From assembly GCA_019116485.1 (NCBI GenBank), contig DXBO01000134.1, forward strand, positions 1 through 64,000: 64,000 nt of DNA. The letters run 5' to 3'. Of this stretch, positions 8,516-17,135 are shown one piece after another. This DNA comes from Candidatus Gemmiger excrementavium. Lineage in GTDB: Bacteria; Bacillota; Clostridia; Oscillospirales; Ruminococcaceae. Position numbers and translations under genes: made by a program. Below the pieces are notes generated by a model that was not told the DNA's origin, ran no database searches, and saw only the letters and a list, made by a program, of their open reading frames with translations. The number at the start of each line of letters is the position of its first letter. Positions within the stretch are counted from its first letter, which is position 1.

Positions 8516-9379
8516 ATGTCTGTGAACTATATCCTGACCGGCCGGCCGCTGGGGGGCAAGTCCGCCCTGGCCGCCTGGCTGTGCAGCCGTCTGCCCCGGC
8601 CCGCGGCGGGGGTACGCACGGTCTGCATCGGCCGCTGCGAGGCCGGACCGCTGTTCGGTCTGCAGGATCTGACCACCGGCCGGGTGGAGCCTGTGAACCG
8701 GGCGGAGGGGCGGGGGATAGAATCGCTGCCCGCCGCCTTTGAAAGTTTCGGCTGCCGGGCGCTGCAGGCTGCCCGGGACAGCGCTGCCCCCACTGTACTG
8801 GTGGACGAGTTGGGCTGCGGGGAAGGGGCCTGCCCCGGCTACCTGGCGGCCCTGAACGCCCTGCTGGATGGTCCCGCCACTGTGGTGGCCGTTGCTGCCA
8901 AGGAGGACCGCCCCCACCTGAATGCCCTGCGGGCCCGCCAGGGTGACGTGCAGATCGATCTGGACGACACCACCCCGGAAGCGGTGCGCGCCGCCCTGGC
9001 CCCGGCGCTGCCCGCGCCGCTGCATCCGGGGGTCAGCGTGCGGCTGTACGGGGCGGAAAAATGTTTTGGACCCGGCCCCATGGAACTGCTGGAACGGGTG
9101 GGGCGCACCGGGTCGCTGCACAAAGCGGCGGCGGCCATGGGCATGGCCTATTCCAAAGCGTGGAAACTGCTGGGGGCGCTGGAACAGCAGTGGGGCTTTG
9201 CCATACTGCAGCGCAGCCCCGGCGGGGCCGGGGGCGGCGGTTCGCTGCTGACCCCCGCCGCCTGGGACCTGCTGGATCGCTACCGGGCCCTGCAATGGGA
9301 GACCGCCTGCGCTGCCGACCAGGCTTTTGCCCGACATTTTGCGGATTTTGTTCCTGCGCCCGGCACCAAAGATGAGTAA
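8516..9379 (+). CDS. P-loop NTPase (THEP1/NTPase_1-like) fused to ModE-type winged HTH domain
   Basis: Walker A GRPLGGKS, Walker B-like TVLVDELG; C-terminal ModE/LysR HTH: GRTGSLHKAAAAMGMAYSKAWKLLGALEQQWGFAILQRSPGGAGGGGSLLTPAAWDLLDRY. Confidence 0.75.
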   Translation: MSVNYILTGRPLGGKSALAAWLCSRLPRPAAGVRTVCIGRCEAGPLFGLQDLTTGRVEPVNRAEGRGIESLPAAFESFGCRALQAARDSAAPTVLVDELGCGEGACPGYLAALNALLDGPATVVAVAAKEDRPHLNALRARQGDVQIDLDDTTPEAVRAALAPALPAPLHPGVSVRLYGAEKCFGPGPMELLERVGRTGSLHKAAAAMGMAYSKAWKLLGALEQQWGFAILQRSPGGAGGGGSLLTPAAWDLLDRYRALQWETACAADQAFARHFADFVPAPGTKDE

Positions 9380-9464
9380 AATGTATAACATCATAAAAAT
9401 ATAACAGATTGTATTGATCTTGCCCGCGGGCTGCTCAGGCACTGTGGTCGATACGACGCAAAAA

Positions 9465-9489
9465 CGCCCCGCCGTCCGGCGGGTTTTTT
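9465..9489 (+). terminator. Intrinsic terminator
   Basis: cccgcc-gtcc-ggcggg + TTTTTT. Confidence 0.8.
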
Positions 9490-9528
9490 GTTGTTTTGCC
9501 GTATTTTTCGGCCGGGCGCCGCCAAATA

Positions 9529-9559
9529 TTGACAGAAAACGGTACTCTGCTGCTATAAT
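9529..9559 (+). promoter_or_regulatory. Putative promoter of purine permease gene
   Basis: TTGACA (9529-9534), 19-nt spacer, TATAAT (9554-9559). Confidence 0.55.
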
Positions 9560-9636
9560 AAAAAGAAGTTTTGTTTCGGGCGGGGCGTGGTGCGCCCCGC
9601 CCCCACCCTGTGAGGGGAGAAAGGCGGCAAAAGTTT

Positions 9637-11076
9637 ATGACAGAGATCAAGACCGGGGTCGGCAGCGGCGTGCCGGCCTACGAGTTCAAGGGCAAACTGG
9701 GCCTGGCCCAGGCCATCCCGCTGGGGCTTCAGCATGTGCTGGCCATGTTTGTGGGCAACCTGACGCCCATTCTTATCATTACCAGCGCCTGTGCGGCGGG
9801 CGGCGGGGCCGAGGAATTTGCCCGGATCCAGGTGGCCCTTTTGCAGAACGCCATGCTGGTGGCGGGTATCGTCACGCTGGTACAGCTGTTCTCGGTGGGG
9901 CCCATCGGCGGCCAGGTGCCCATCATCATGGGCACCAGCTCCGGCTTTATCGGCGTGTTCCAGAGCGTCAACCAGATCATGGGCGGCGGCATCCTCAGCT
10001 ACGGCGCCATCATGGGCGCGTCCATCGTGGGCGGCTTGTTTGAGACGGTGCTGGGCGCCTTCCTCAAACCGCTGCGGCGGTTTTTCCCGGCGGTGGTCAC
10101 CGGCACCGTGGTCATGTCCATCGGCCTGTCCCTCATCAGCGTGGGCGTGGGGTCTTTCGGCGGCGGCACCTCGGCGCCGGACTACGGTTCGCTGGAAAAT
10201 CTGCTCATCGCCCTGGTGGTCATGATCATCATCCTGGTGTTCAAGCATGGCACCAAAGGGCTGGCCAGTTCCTCCTGCATCCTCATCGGCATCGTCTGCG
10301 GCTATATCATCTGTGCGCTGCTGCCGTTGTTCCTCTCTCCCACCGGCGTTACCGCCGACGGGGTGGAATATACCAAGGCCTGGGTGCTCAACTGGAACAA
10401 GGTGGCGGAGGCCTCCTGGTTCGCGGTGCCCCAGCTGCTGCCTGTCAAGCCGGTGTTTGACCTGCGGGCCATCCTGCCGGTGGGGGTTATGTTCATCGTC
10501 ACCGCTGTGGAAACGGTGGGCGATATCTCCGGCGTGACCGAGGGCGGCATGGACCGGGAAGCCACCGACAAGGAACTGTCCGGCGGCATTATCTGTGACG
10601 GCCTGGGTTCCAGCTTCGCGGCACTGTTCGGCGTGCTGCCCAACACCAGCTTCAGCCAGAATGTGGGTCTGGTCACCATGACCAAGATCGTCAACCGCAC
10701 GGCCCTGGCCTGCGGTGCCATCTTCCTGGTATTGTGCGGCCTGCTGCCCAAACTGGCGGCGCTGGTCTCCATCATGCCCCAGAGCGTGCTGGGCGGCGCG
10801 GCGGTCATCATGTTCTCCTCCATCGTCATGAGCGGCATCCAGCTCATCACCAGCGAAAAACTCACCCCCCGCAACATGACCATCGTCTCGGTGGCGCTGG
10901 GCCTGGGCTACGGCATGGGCTCCAACACTGCGGTGCTGGCGGGCCTGCCCCAGCTGGTGCAGCTGATCTTCGGCGGTTCCGGCATTGTGCCGGCGGCGCT
11001 GGTAGCTATCCTGCTCAATGTGCTTATGCCCAAAGACGAACCGGAAACGATTGCACAAAACACCGAAAAAGCGTAA
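9637..11076 (+). CDS. NCS2 family uracil/xanthine permease
   Basis: LGLQHVLAMFVGNLTPILII; GTSSGFIGVF; ISGVTEGGMDREATDKELSGGIICDGLGSSFAALFGVLPNTSFSQNVGLVTMTKI; GGAAVIMFSSIVMSGIQLI. Confidence 0.93.
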   Translation: MTEIKTGVGSGVPAYEFKGKLGLAQAIPLGLQHVLAMFVGNLTPILIITSACAAGGGAEEFARIQVALLQNAMLVAGIVTLVQLFSVGPIGGQVPIIMGTSSGFIGVFQSVNQIMGGGILSYGAIMGASIVGGLFETVLGAFLKPLRRFFPAVVTGTVVMSIGLSLISVGVGSFGGGTSAPDYGSLENLLIALVVMIIILVFKHGTKGLASSSCILIGIVCGYIICALLPLFLSPTGVTADGVEYTKAWVLNWNKVAEASWFAVPQLLPVKPVFDLRAILPVGVMFIVTAVETVGDISGVTEGGMDREATDKELSGGIICDGLGSSFAALFGVLPNTSFSQNVGLVTMTKIVNRTALACGAIFLVLCGLLPKLAALVSIMPQSVLGGAAVIMFSSIVMSGIQLITSEKLTPRNMTIVSVALGLGYGMGSNTAVLAGLPQLVQLIFGGSGIVPAALVAILLNVLMPKDEPETIAQNTEKA

Positions 11077-11093
11077 AATTTTATGCTTTTTTC

Positions 11094-11120
11094 GCCCCGC
11101 CGCCCCGGCGGGGCTTTTTC
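11094..11120 (+). terminator. Intrinsic terminator downstream of permease
   Basis: gccccgccg-ccc-cggcggggc + ttttt. Confidence 0.8.
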
Positions 11121-11185
11121 TTTGCGTCGTTCCATGGTATACTGGGGGCAAATAAGCAACTTATTGGTGAACGGAGGTACCCACC

Positions 11186-11977
11186 TTGCTGACAATCAAG
11201 CGATATGTGCGGCCCCAGACTCTGGAGGAAGCCTACACCCTGTGCCAGAAACGGGCCAACGTGGTGCTGGGCGGAATGCTGTGGCTGAAAATGCAGGACC
11301 GCACGGTGGACACAGCCATTGATCTGTGCGATCTGGGGCTGGACACCATTGAGGAAACCCCCGAGGCGTTCCGCATCGGGGCCATGGTGCCCTTGCGCAC
11401 CCTGGAACAGCACCCCGGCCTGGCCGCCCTGACCCATGGCGCCATGGCCCGCAGTGTGGAACATATTGTGGGCGTGCAGTTCCGCAATCTGGCCACCGTG
11501 GGCGGCAGCCTCTATGGCCGTTTTGGTTTTTCCGACGTGCTGACCTTGCTGCTGGCCCTGGACGCTGTGGTGGAACTGCACCACGGCGGCGCGGTGCCCC
11601 TGGCGGACTATGCCGCGGCCCCCTATGAGCGGGACATCCTGACCCATGTGGTCATCCCCAAACAGCCGGGGGCGGTGGCTTATCAGAGCCAGCGCAACAT
11701 TTCCACCGATTTCCCGGTACTTACCTGCGCTGTGGCGCTGCGGGCGGACGGTGTGCGCTGTGCCGTCGGTGCCCGCCCCATGAAAGCCCGGTTGTATCAG
11801 GGGGACCCGGCTCTGCTGGCCGGGGGCATCACCCCGGAAAGCGCTGCTGCCTTTGCCGTAAGCATCGCTGCCGAAGCTGCTTTCGGCAGCAATTCCCGCG
11901 CCGGGGCGGACTACCGCCGCGCCATCTGCAAGGTGCTGGTGCGCCGCGCCCTGCTTGCCTGTAAGGAGGATGCCTGA
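11186..11977 (+). CDS. Molybdenum hydroxylase FAD-binding subunit (CoxM/XdhB-like)
   Basis: FAD_binding_5-like region (ATVGGSLYGRFGFSDVLTLLLALDAVVEL) and CO_deh_flav_C-like end; TTG start with GGAGGT; first of three-subunit operon. Confidence 0.87.
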   Translation: MLTIKRYVRPQTLEEAYTLCQKRANVVLGGMLWLKMQDRTVDTAIDLCDLGLDTIEETPEAFRIGAMVPLRTLEQHPGLAALTHGAMARSVEHIVGVQFRNLATVGGSLYGRFGFSDVLTLLLALDAVVELHHGGAVPLADYAAAPYERDILTHVVIPKQPGAVAYQSQRNISTDFPVLTCAVALRADGVRCAVGARPMKARLYQGDPALLAGGITPESAAAFAVSIAAEAAFGSNSRAGADYRRAICKVLVRRALLACKEDA

Positions 11978-12444
11978 TGGAGATTCAACTCAAACTCAAT
12001 GGCCGCCCGGTGCAGGCCAGCGTGGAGGCCGACACCCTGCTCATCGACTTTGTGCGGGCCCACGGCTGTGCCAGCGTCAAGCGCGGGTGCGAGACTGCCA
12101 ACTGCGGCCTGTGCACCGTGCTGCTGGATGGTAAACCGGTACTCTCCTGCTCAGTGCTGGCGGCCCGGGCCGCCGGGCACGAGGTGCAGACCCTGGAAGG
12201 GCTGCAGCAGGAAGCCCAGGAATTTGTGGCCTTTATCGCCGACCAGGGGGCCGAGCAGTGCGGTTTCTGCAACCCCGGCTATGTGATGAACACTATCGCC
12301 CTGCTGCGGGAGAATCCCGACCCCACCGACGACGAAATCCGCGCCTATCTGGCGGGCAACCTCTGCCGCTGCTCGGGGTACGAGGGGCAGCTGCGGGGAA
12401 TCCGGGCTTTTCTGAACGCCCGCAACGGGAAGGAGGGAAAGTGA
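11977..12444 (+). CDS. Molybdenum hydroxylase [2Fe-2S] subunit (CoxS/XdhC-like)
   Basis: Plant-type [2Fe-2S] (VKRGCETANCGLCTVLLDG...C) and helical [2Fe-2S] (QCGFCNPGYVMN...GNLCRCSGY). Confidence 0.96.
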   Translation: MEIQLKLNGRPVQASVEADTLLIDFVRAHGCASVKRGCETANCGLCTVLLDGKPVLSCSVLAARAAGHEVQTLEGLQQEAQEFVAFIADQGAEQCGFCNPGYVMNTIALLRENPDPTDDEIRAYLAGNLCRCSGYEGQLRGIRAFLNARNGKEGK

Positions 12445-12445
12445 C

Positions 12446-14740
12446 ATGGCCGAACTGAAAACCGTGGGCAAGCCCGCCCGCAAAAAGGACGCCATGAACC
12501 TGCTGCTGGGCAAGCCAGCCTTTGTGGAGGATGTCACCCCCCGGGACTGCCTGGTGGTAAAGATTCTGCGCAGTCCCCACGCCCATGCGCTGATCCGTTC
12601 CATCAACACCGATATTGCTATGAAGGTCCCCGGCATGGTGGCCATTTATACCTATAAAGATGTGCCCAACAAGCGGTTTACCACCGCCGGGCAGACCTAC
12701 CCGGAACCCTCCCCCCATGATCGGCTGATTCTCGATCAGCGGGTGCGCTTTGTGGGGGACGCCGTGGCGATCCTGGCCGGGGAGACCGAAAAGGCTGTGC
12801 GCAAGGCCATGAAGCTCATCAAGGTGGACTACGAGGTATTGCCTGCTGTGCTGGACCCTCACACCGCCAAGGACAACCCCGTCCTCGTCCACCCCGAGGA
12901 CAACTGGGAAGCCCTGTGCCCGGTGGGGGCCGACAATCAACGCAACCTCTGCGCCAGTGAGACCTGCGCCGACGGCGATGTGGAGACCGTGCTGGCCGAC
13001 TGCGACGTGGTCATCGACCATGTGTGGCATACCAAGCCCTGCCAGCAGGCCATGATGGAGACCTTCCGCACCTATACCGAGATCGACCCCTTCGGGCGGC
13101 TGCATGTCATCAGCTCCACCCAGATCGTCTTCCATGTGCGGCGCATCCTGGCCCTGGCGCTGGACATCCCCAAATCCAAAATCCATGTGGAAAAACCCCG
13201 CATCGGCGGTGGCTTCGGCGCCAAGCAGAGCGTCGTGGCGGAAATTTACCCCGCCTTTGTCACTTGGAAGACCGGCCGCCCCGCCCGCCTGGTCTACACC
13301 CGGCAGGAATGCCAGATCGCGGGCAGCCCCCGGCACGAGATGGAAGTCCATGTGCGGCTGGGCGCCGACAACAGCGGCAAAATCCGTGCGCTGGACGTGT
13401 TCACTCTGTCCAACACCGGCGCCTACAGCGAGCATGGCCCCACCACAGTGGGCCTGTCGGGGCACAAGTCCATCCCGCTGTATACCGGCGGGCTGGAGGC
13501 TTTCCGTTTCGGCTACGATGTGGTCTACACCAACGTGCAGGCTGCCGGTGCCTACCGCGGCTACGGCGCTACCCAGGGCATCTTTGCGGTGGAAAGCGCC
13601 GTCAATGAGCTGGCGGACCGGCTGGGCGTCGACCCGGTGAAACTGCGGGAACAGAACATGGTGCGGCAGGGCATGACTATGCCCGCCTACTACAACGAAC
13701 CCGCCAACGCCTGCGCCCTGGACCGCTGCATGGCCCGCTGCAAAGAAATTTTCGACTGGGACGCCAAATTCCCCGTGCGGGATATGGGCAACGGCAAAGT
13801 GCGCGCCGCCGGTGTGGCCATGGCCATGCAGGGGTCGGGCATCTCCGGCGTGGATGTGGGCTCCGCCACCGTCAAACTCAGCGACGACGGCTTCTACAAC
13901 CTGACCATCGGCGCCGCCGACATGGGCACCGGCTGCGATACCATTCTGGCCCAGATGGTGGCCGAGTGCATGGACTGCGACCTGGACAACGTGGCGGTGT
14001 TCGGCGCCGACTCCGACGCCTCGCCCTACGACTCCGGCTCCTACGCCTCTTCCACCACCTATGTCACCGGCAAAGCGGTGGAAAAGGCCTGCACCCAGCT
14101 CAAAGAGCAACTGTGCGCCCTGGCCGCTGACGCCCTGGGCTGTGAGCCGGGGGATGTGGAATTTGCAGGCAAGGCGGTACGCTGCCTGGATGGCAGGGGA
14201 GAGATCAGCCTGGCCGACCTGGCCGTCAAATCCCAGTGCGCCAACACCACGGCGGTGCAGGCTACCGCCAGCCATTCCTCGCCCATTTCGCCGCCGCCTT
14301 TCATGGTGGGCATGGCCGAAATTGAACTGGACAAGGAAACCGGCAGCGTCACCGTGCTGGATTACAAGGCCGTGGTGGACTGCGGTACACCGGTCAACCC
14401 CAACCTGGCCCGCATCCAGACAGAGGGCGGCATCGTCCAGGGCATCGGTATGGCACTGTTTGAGGATGTGACCTACGATGCAAAGGGCCGTATCATCGAG
14501 GATTCCCTCATGCAGTACAAAATTCCCACCCGGCTGGACATGGGGCACCTGCAGGTGGAGTTTGAGTCCAGCTATGAGCCCACGGGTCCCTTCGGCGCCA
14601 AGTCTATCGGAGAGATCGTCATCAACACCCCGTCCCCGGCCATCGCCCAGGCGGTGTTCCGGGCCACCGGGTTGTGGTTCCGGGAACTGCCCATCACGCC
14701 GGAGAAAATCCTCATGGGCCTGCAGGCTAAAGGGAAATGA
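12446..14740 (+). CDS. Molybdenum hydroxylase molybdopterin-binding subunit (xanthine dehydrogenase-type)
   Basis: RSPHAHALI; GGGFGAKQ; AGAYRGYGATQG (XDH-type, not the CODH AYRCSF motif); GPFGAKSIGE catalytic Glu motif. Confidence 0.93.
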   Translation: MAELKTVGKPARKKDAMNLLLGKPAFVEDVTPRDCLVVKILRSPHAHALIRSINTDIAMKVPGMVAIYTYKDVPNKRFTTAGQTYPEPSPHDRLILDQRVRFVGDAVAILAGETEKAVRKAMKLIKVDYEVLPAVLDPHTAKDNPVLVHPEDNWEALCPVGADNQRNLCASETCADGDVETVLADCDVVIDHVWHTKPCQQAMMETFRTYTEIDPFGRLHVISSTQIVFHVRRILALALDIPKSKIHVEKPRIGGGFGAKQSVVAEIYPAFVTWKTGRPARLVYTRQECQIAGSPRHEMEVHVRLGADNSGKIRALDVFTLSNTGAYSEHGPTTVGLSGHKSIPLYTGGLEAFRFGYDVVYTNVQAAGAYRGYGATQGIFAVESAVNELADRLGVDPVKLREQNMVRQGMTMPAYYNEPANACALDRCMARCKEIFDWDAKFPVRDMGNGKVRAAGVAMAMQGSGISGVDVGSATVKLSDDGFYNLTIGAADMGTGCDTILAQMVAECMDCDLDNVAVFGADSDASPYDSGSYASSTTYVTGKAVEKACTQLKEQLCALAADALGCEPGDVEFAGKAVRCLDGRGEISLADLAVKSQCANTTAVQATASHSSPISPPPFMVGMAEIELDKETGSVTVLDYKAVVDCGTPVNPNLARIQTEGGIVQGIGMALFEDVTYDAKGRIIEDSLMQYKIPTRLDMGHLQVEFESSYEPTGPFGAKSIGEIVINTPSPAIAQAVFRATGLWFRELPITPEKILMGLQAKGK

Positions 14741-15309
14741 CCCATATGATCTATCTGGCGGCGGGGGCGTCCCGCCGGTTCGGCGCCGACAAACTGCTGG
14801 CAGAATATAACGGGAAACCGCTGTTTTTGCACGGCCTGCAAACGCTGGCCGCCGCCTGCGCCGGGCGCACCGACGCCCGGCTGTGGGTGGTCACCAATAC
14901 CCCGGCCATCGCCGGAGCCGCCCGGACCCTGGGCGCCGGGGCGGTGCCCAGCCCCCACAGTGAACAGGGGCAGAGCTACAGCATCCGTGCCGGGCTGGAC
15001 GCGGCGGCACCGCTGGAAGCGGGGGATTTCCTGCTGTTTGCGGTGGCCGACCAGCCTCGTCTGCGCCCCCAAACGGTGGGCCGCTTTCTGGACCTGGCTG
15101 TGCCAGGCACCTGGGCCGCCACAGCGGTGTGCGGTGACCGGGTGGGCAACCCGGGGCTGTTCTGTGCGGCGCTGGCCCCGGAACTGCGGGCTCTGCAGGG
15201 GGACCGGGGTGGCCGGGCTGTGCTGAACCGCCGCCCGGACCGGCTGCTGCGGGTGCCCTGTGCTCCCGAGGAACTGCAGGACATCGACACCCCCGCCGAC
15301 CTGCCGTAA
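14737..15309 (+). CDS. MobA/MocA-like NTP transferase (molybdenum cofactor nucleotidyltransferase)
   Basis: LAAGASRRFGADKLLAEYNGKPL; VADQPRLRP; GNPGLFCAALAPELRALQGDRGGRAVL; overlaps preceding stop (ATGA). Confidence 0.87.
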   Translation: MTHMIYLAAGASRRFGADKLLAEYNGKPLFLHGLQTLAAACAGRTDARLWVVTNTPAIAGAARTLGAGAVPSPHSEQGQSYSIRAGLDAAAPLEAGDFLLFAVADQPRLRPQTVGRFLDLAVPGTWAATAVCGDRVGNPGLFCAALAPELRALQGDRGGRAVLNRRPDRLLRVPCAPEELQDIDTPADLP

Positions 15310-15320
15310 AGATAAACAAA

Positions 15321-15356
15321 ACCGCCCCGCATCGCAGTAAAACGATGCGGGGCGGT
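15321..15356. terminator. Bidirectional terminator between MocA-like and DegV genes
   Basis: accgccccgcatcg ... cgatgcggggcggt. Confidence 0.8.
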
Positions 15357-15380
15357 AATTTTACAGGGAAAAAAGAACTC

Positions 15381-16253
15381 TCAGCGCGGCCCGCCCACAA
15401 AGAACAGCGCCACGGTGCCGGGGCCGCTGTGGGCGCCGATGACCGGGCCGATGGTGCCGATGCATACCCGCTTGACGCCGTAAGCCTTGATCTTGTCGGC
15501 CACATACTGGCAGTCTTCCAGGCAATCGCCGTGGCTCACAAAGACCGTCAGGTCGCTGTAATTTTTGTCGGCACTCTGGGCAAAGTGCTTTACCAGGCTG
15601 TCCAGACTGGCCCGGCGGCCACGCACTTTCTCCATGGCCACCAGGTGGCCCTCGGTGTCCACGTGCAGCACCGGTTTGATGCCCAGCAGCGTGCCGGCTA
15701 CGGCGGCGGCACCGCTGAGGCGCCCGCCCCGTTTCAGGAACATCAGGTCGTTGACAGTGAACCAGGCGCAGAACCGCTGGGTGTTCTCGGTGGCAAAGGC
15801 GGCTACTTCGTCCAGGCTGGCGCCGCTTTTGCGCATCATGGCCAGGGTGTAGGCGAACAGACCTTCGCCCATGCTGGCCTGCAGGCTGTCGATGCTGACG
15901 ATGCGGCGGCCGGGAAATTTCTCCAGCAAATCTTCGGCGGCTACCTTGCTGGCCTGGTAAGTGCCGGACAACCCGCTGGAAAATGCCAGGTACAGGATGT
16001 CCTGCCCTTGCTCCAGATAGGGGGTGAACGCCTCCTCGTAGTCGGTGATGGCCACCTGGCTGGTGGTGGACATGCTGCCCGCCCGCAGCTTGTCGTAAAA
16101 TGCCCGGGGGCTCATCTCCCGGTTGTCGGGGTAGTTGCGGTAGCTCTGGCCGTCCACCGTAAAACGCATGGGCAGGATATGGATATCCATTTCTTCCACC
16201 AGCTCCGGCGTAAGGTCGCAGGTGGATTCACTGAACAGAACGTAGTTTTGCAT
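15381..16253 (-). CDS. DegV family fatty acid-binding protein
   Basis: SESTCDLTPELVEEMDIHILPMRFTVDGQSYRNY; STTSQVAITDYEEAFTPYL; FSSGLSGTYQASKVAAEDL. Confidence 0.93.
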   Translation of the reverse strand: MQNYVLFSESTCDLTPELVEEMDIHILPMRFTVDGQSYRNYPDNREMSPRAFYDKLRAGSMSTTSQVAITDYEEAFTPYLEQGQDILYLAFSSGLSGTYQASKVAAEDLLEKFPGRRIVSIDSLQASMGEGLFAYTLAMMRKSGASLDEVAAFATENTQRFCAWFTVNDLMFLKRGGRLSGAAAVAGTLLGIKPVLHVDTEGHLVAMEKVRGRRASLDSLVKHFAQSADKNYSDLTVFVSHGDCLEDCQYVADKIKAYGVKRVCIGTIGPVIGAHSGPGTVALFFVGGPR

Positions 16254-16372
16254 TGGGCATGGCTCCTTGTCTGCATACAGCGGGGCACCGCTGTGGAAAG
16301 TTTCACAACATTATCATTATCATACCGTGTTTTGCCCACAAAATCAATCGTTTATAGCAAGAAAATCGCCGT

Positions 16373-16401
16373 TTGCACCCTGCGCCGGAATGTGGTACTA
16401 T
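16373..16401 (+). promoter_or_regulatory. Putative sigma-70-type promoter
   Basis: TTGCAC-17 nt-TACTAT upstream of nnrE-like gene. Confidence 0.55.
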
Positions 16402-16439
16402 AAAACGAAAACAAGGACAAAGACAAGGGGGCATCCCGT

Positions 16440-17090
16440 ATGGAACAGCGCATCGTCACCGCCGCGCAGATGAAAGCCATCGAGCGCTCCGCCAACGAGG
16501 CGGGCCTTTTGTATATCCAGATGATGGAAAATGCCGGCCGTGCCGTCTACGCCGAACTTAAACGGCGGTTGATTGCGCCGGGGCGGCTGCTGGTAGTGGC
16601 CGGCAAGGGCAATAACGGAGGCGACGGCTTTGTCATCGCCCGGGTGGCTGCCAAGGACGGCTGGCAGGTACAAGTCCTGCTGGCGGAAGGCGAACCCCAA
16701 ACGCCCGATGCCATCACCAATCGTGCTCTGCTGGGGGACCTGCCTGTGACGGTGCTGCCCGCCGACGCAGCACCGGCCCCCGATGCTTTCGACGTGGTGG
16801 TGGACGCTTTGTACGGCACCGGTTTCCACGGTGAACTGCGTCCCGCCGGGCAAAAAGCCTGCGCGCTGATGAATGCCGCCCGGGCGGCGGGGGCGCTGCT
16901 GCTGGCGGTGGATCTGCCCAGCGGCCTCAACGCCGACACCGGTGAAGCGGCCCCCGGTGCCGTGCAGGCGGACTGCACGGTGGCGCTGGACAGCCTGAAA
17001 CCTGCCCATGCCGCACCGGGCACCGCCGCCTGCTGTGGCCAGGTGATAACGGCGGACATCGGCATTCCAGAATCCTGCCATGACAACTGA
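16440..17090 (+). CDS. nnrE: NAD(P)H-hydrate epimerase (YjeF N-terminal domain only)
   Basis: AGKGNNGGDGFVIARVAA; VDALYGTGFHGELR; LAVDLPSGLNADTGEAAPGAVQADCTVALDSLKPAH; no C-terminal dehydratase domain. Confidence 0.9.
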   Translation: MEQRIVTAAQMKAIERSANEAGLLYIQMMENAGRAVYAELKRRLIAPGRLLVVAGKGNNGGDGFVIARVAAKDGWQVQVLLAEGEPQTPDAITNRALLGDLPVTVLPADAAPAPDAFDVVVDALYGTGFHGELRPAGQKACALMNAARAAGALLLAVDLPSGLNADTGEAAPGAVQADCTVALDSLKPAHAAPGTAACCGQVITADIGIPESCHDN

Positions 17091-17135
17091 AAACCGGGCG
17101 GCTGACTGCTGCCCCAAAGGAGAGAAAACCTACCT

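Noticed and set aside
9490-9637. Purine riboswitch upstream of xanthine permease
   Set aside because: No recognisable purine aptamer core; only a simple GC hairpin is present
9553-11151. 532-aa minus-strand ORF opposite the xanthine permease
   Set aside because: Antisense to a clear NCS2 permease; His/Asp/Gln-rich artefact
12293-14548. 751-aa minus-strand ORF opposite the molybdopterin subunit
   Set aside because: Antisense mirror frame of a strongly conserved gene; no recognisable domain
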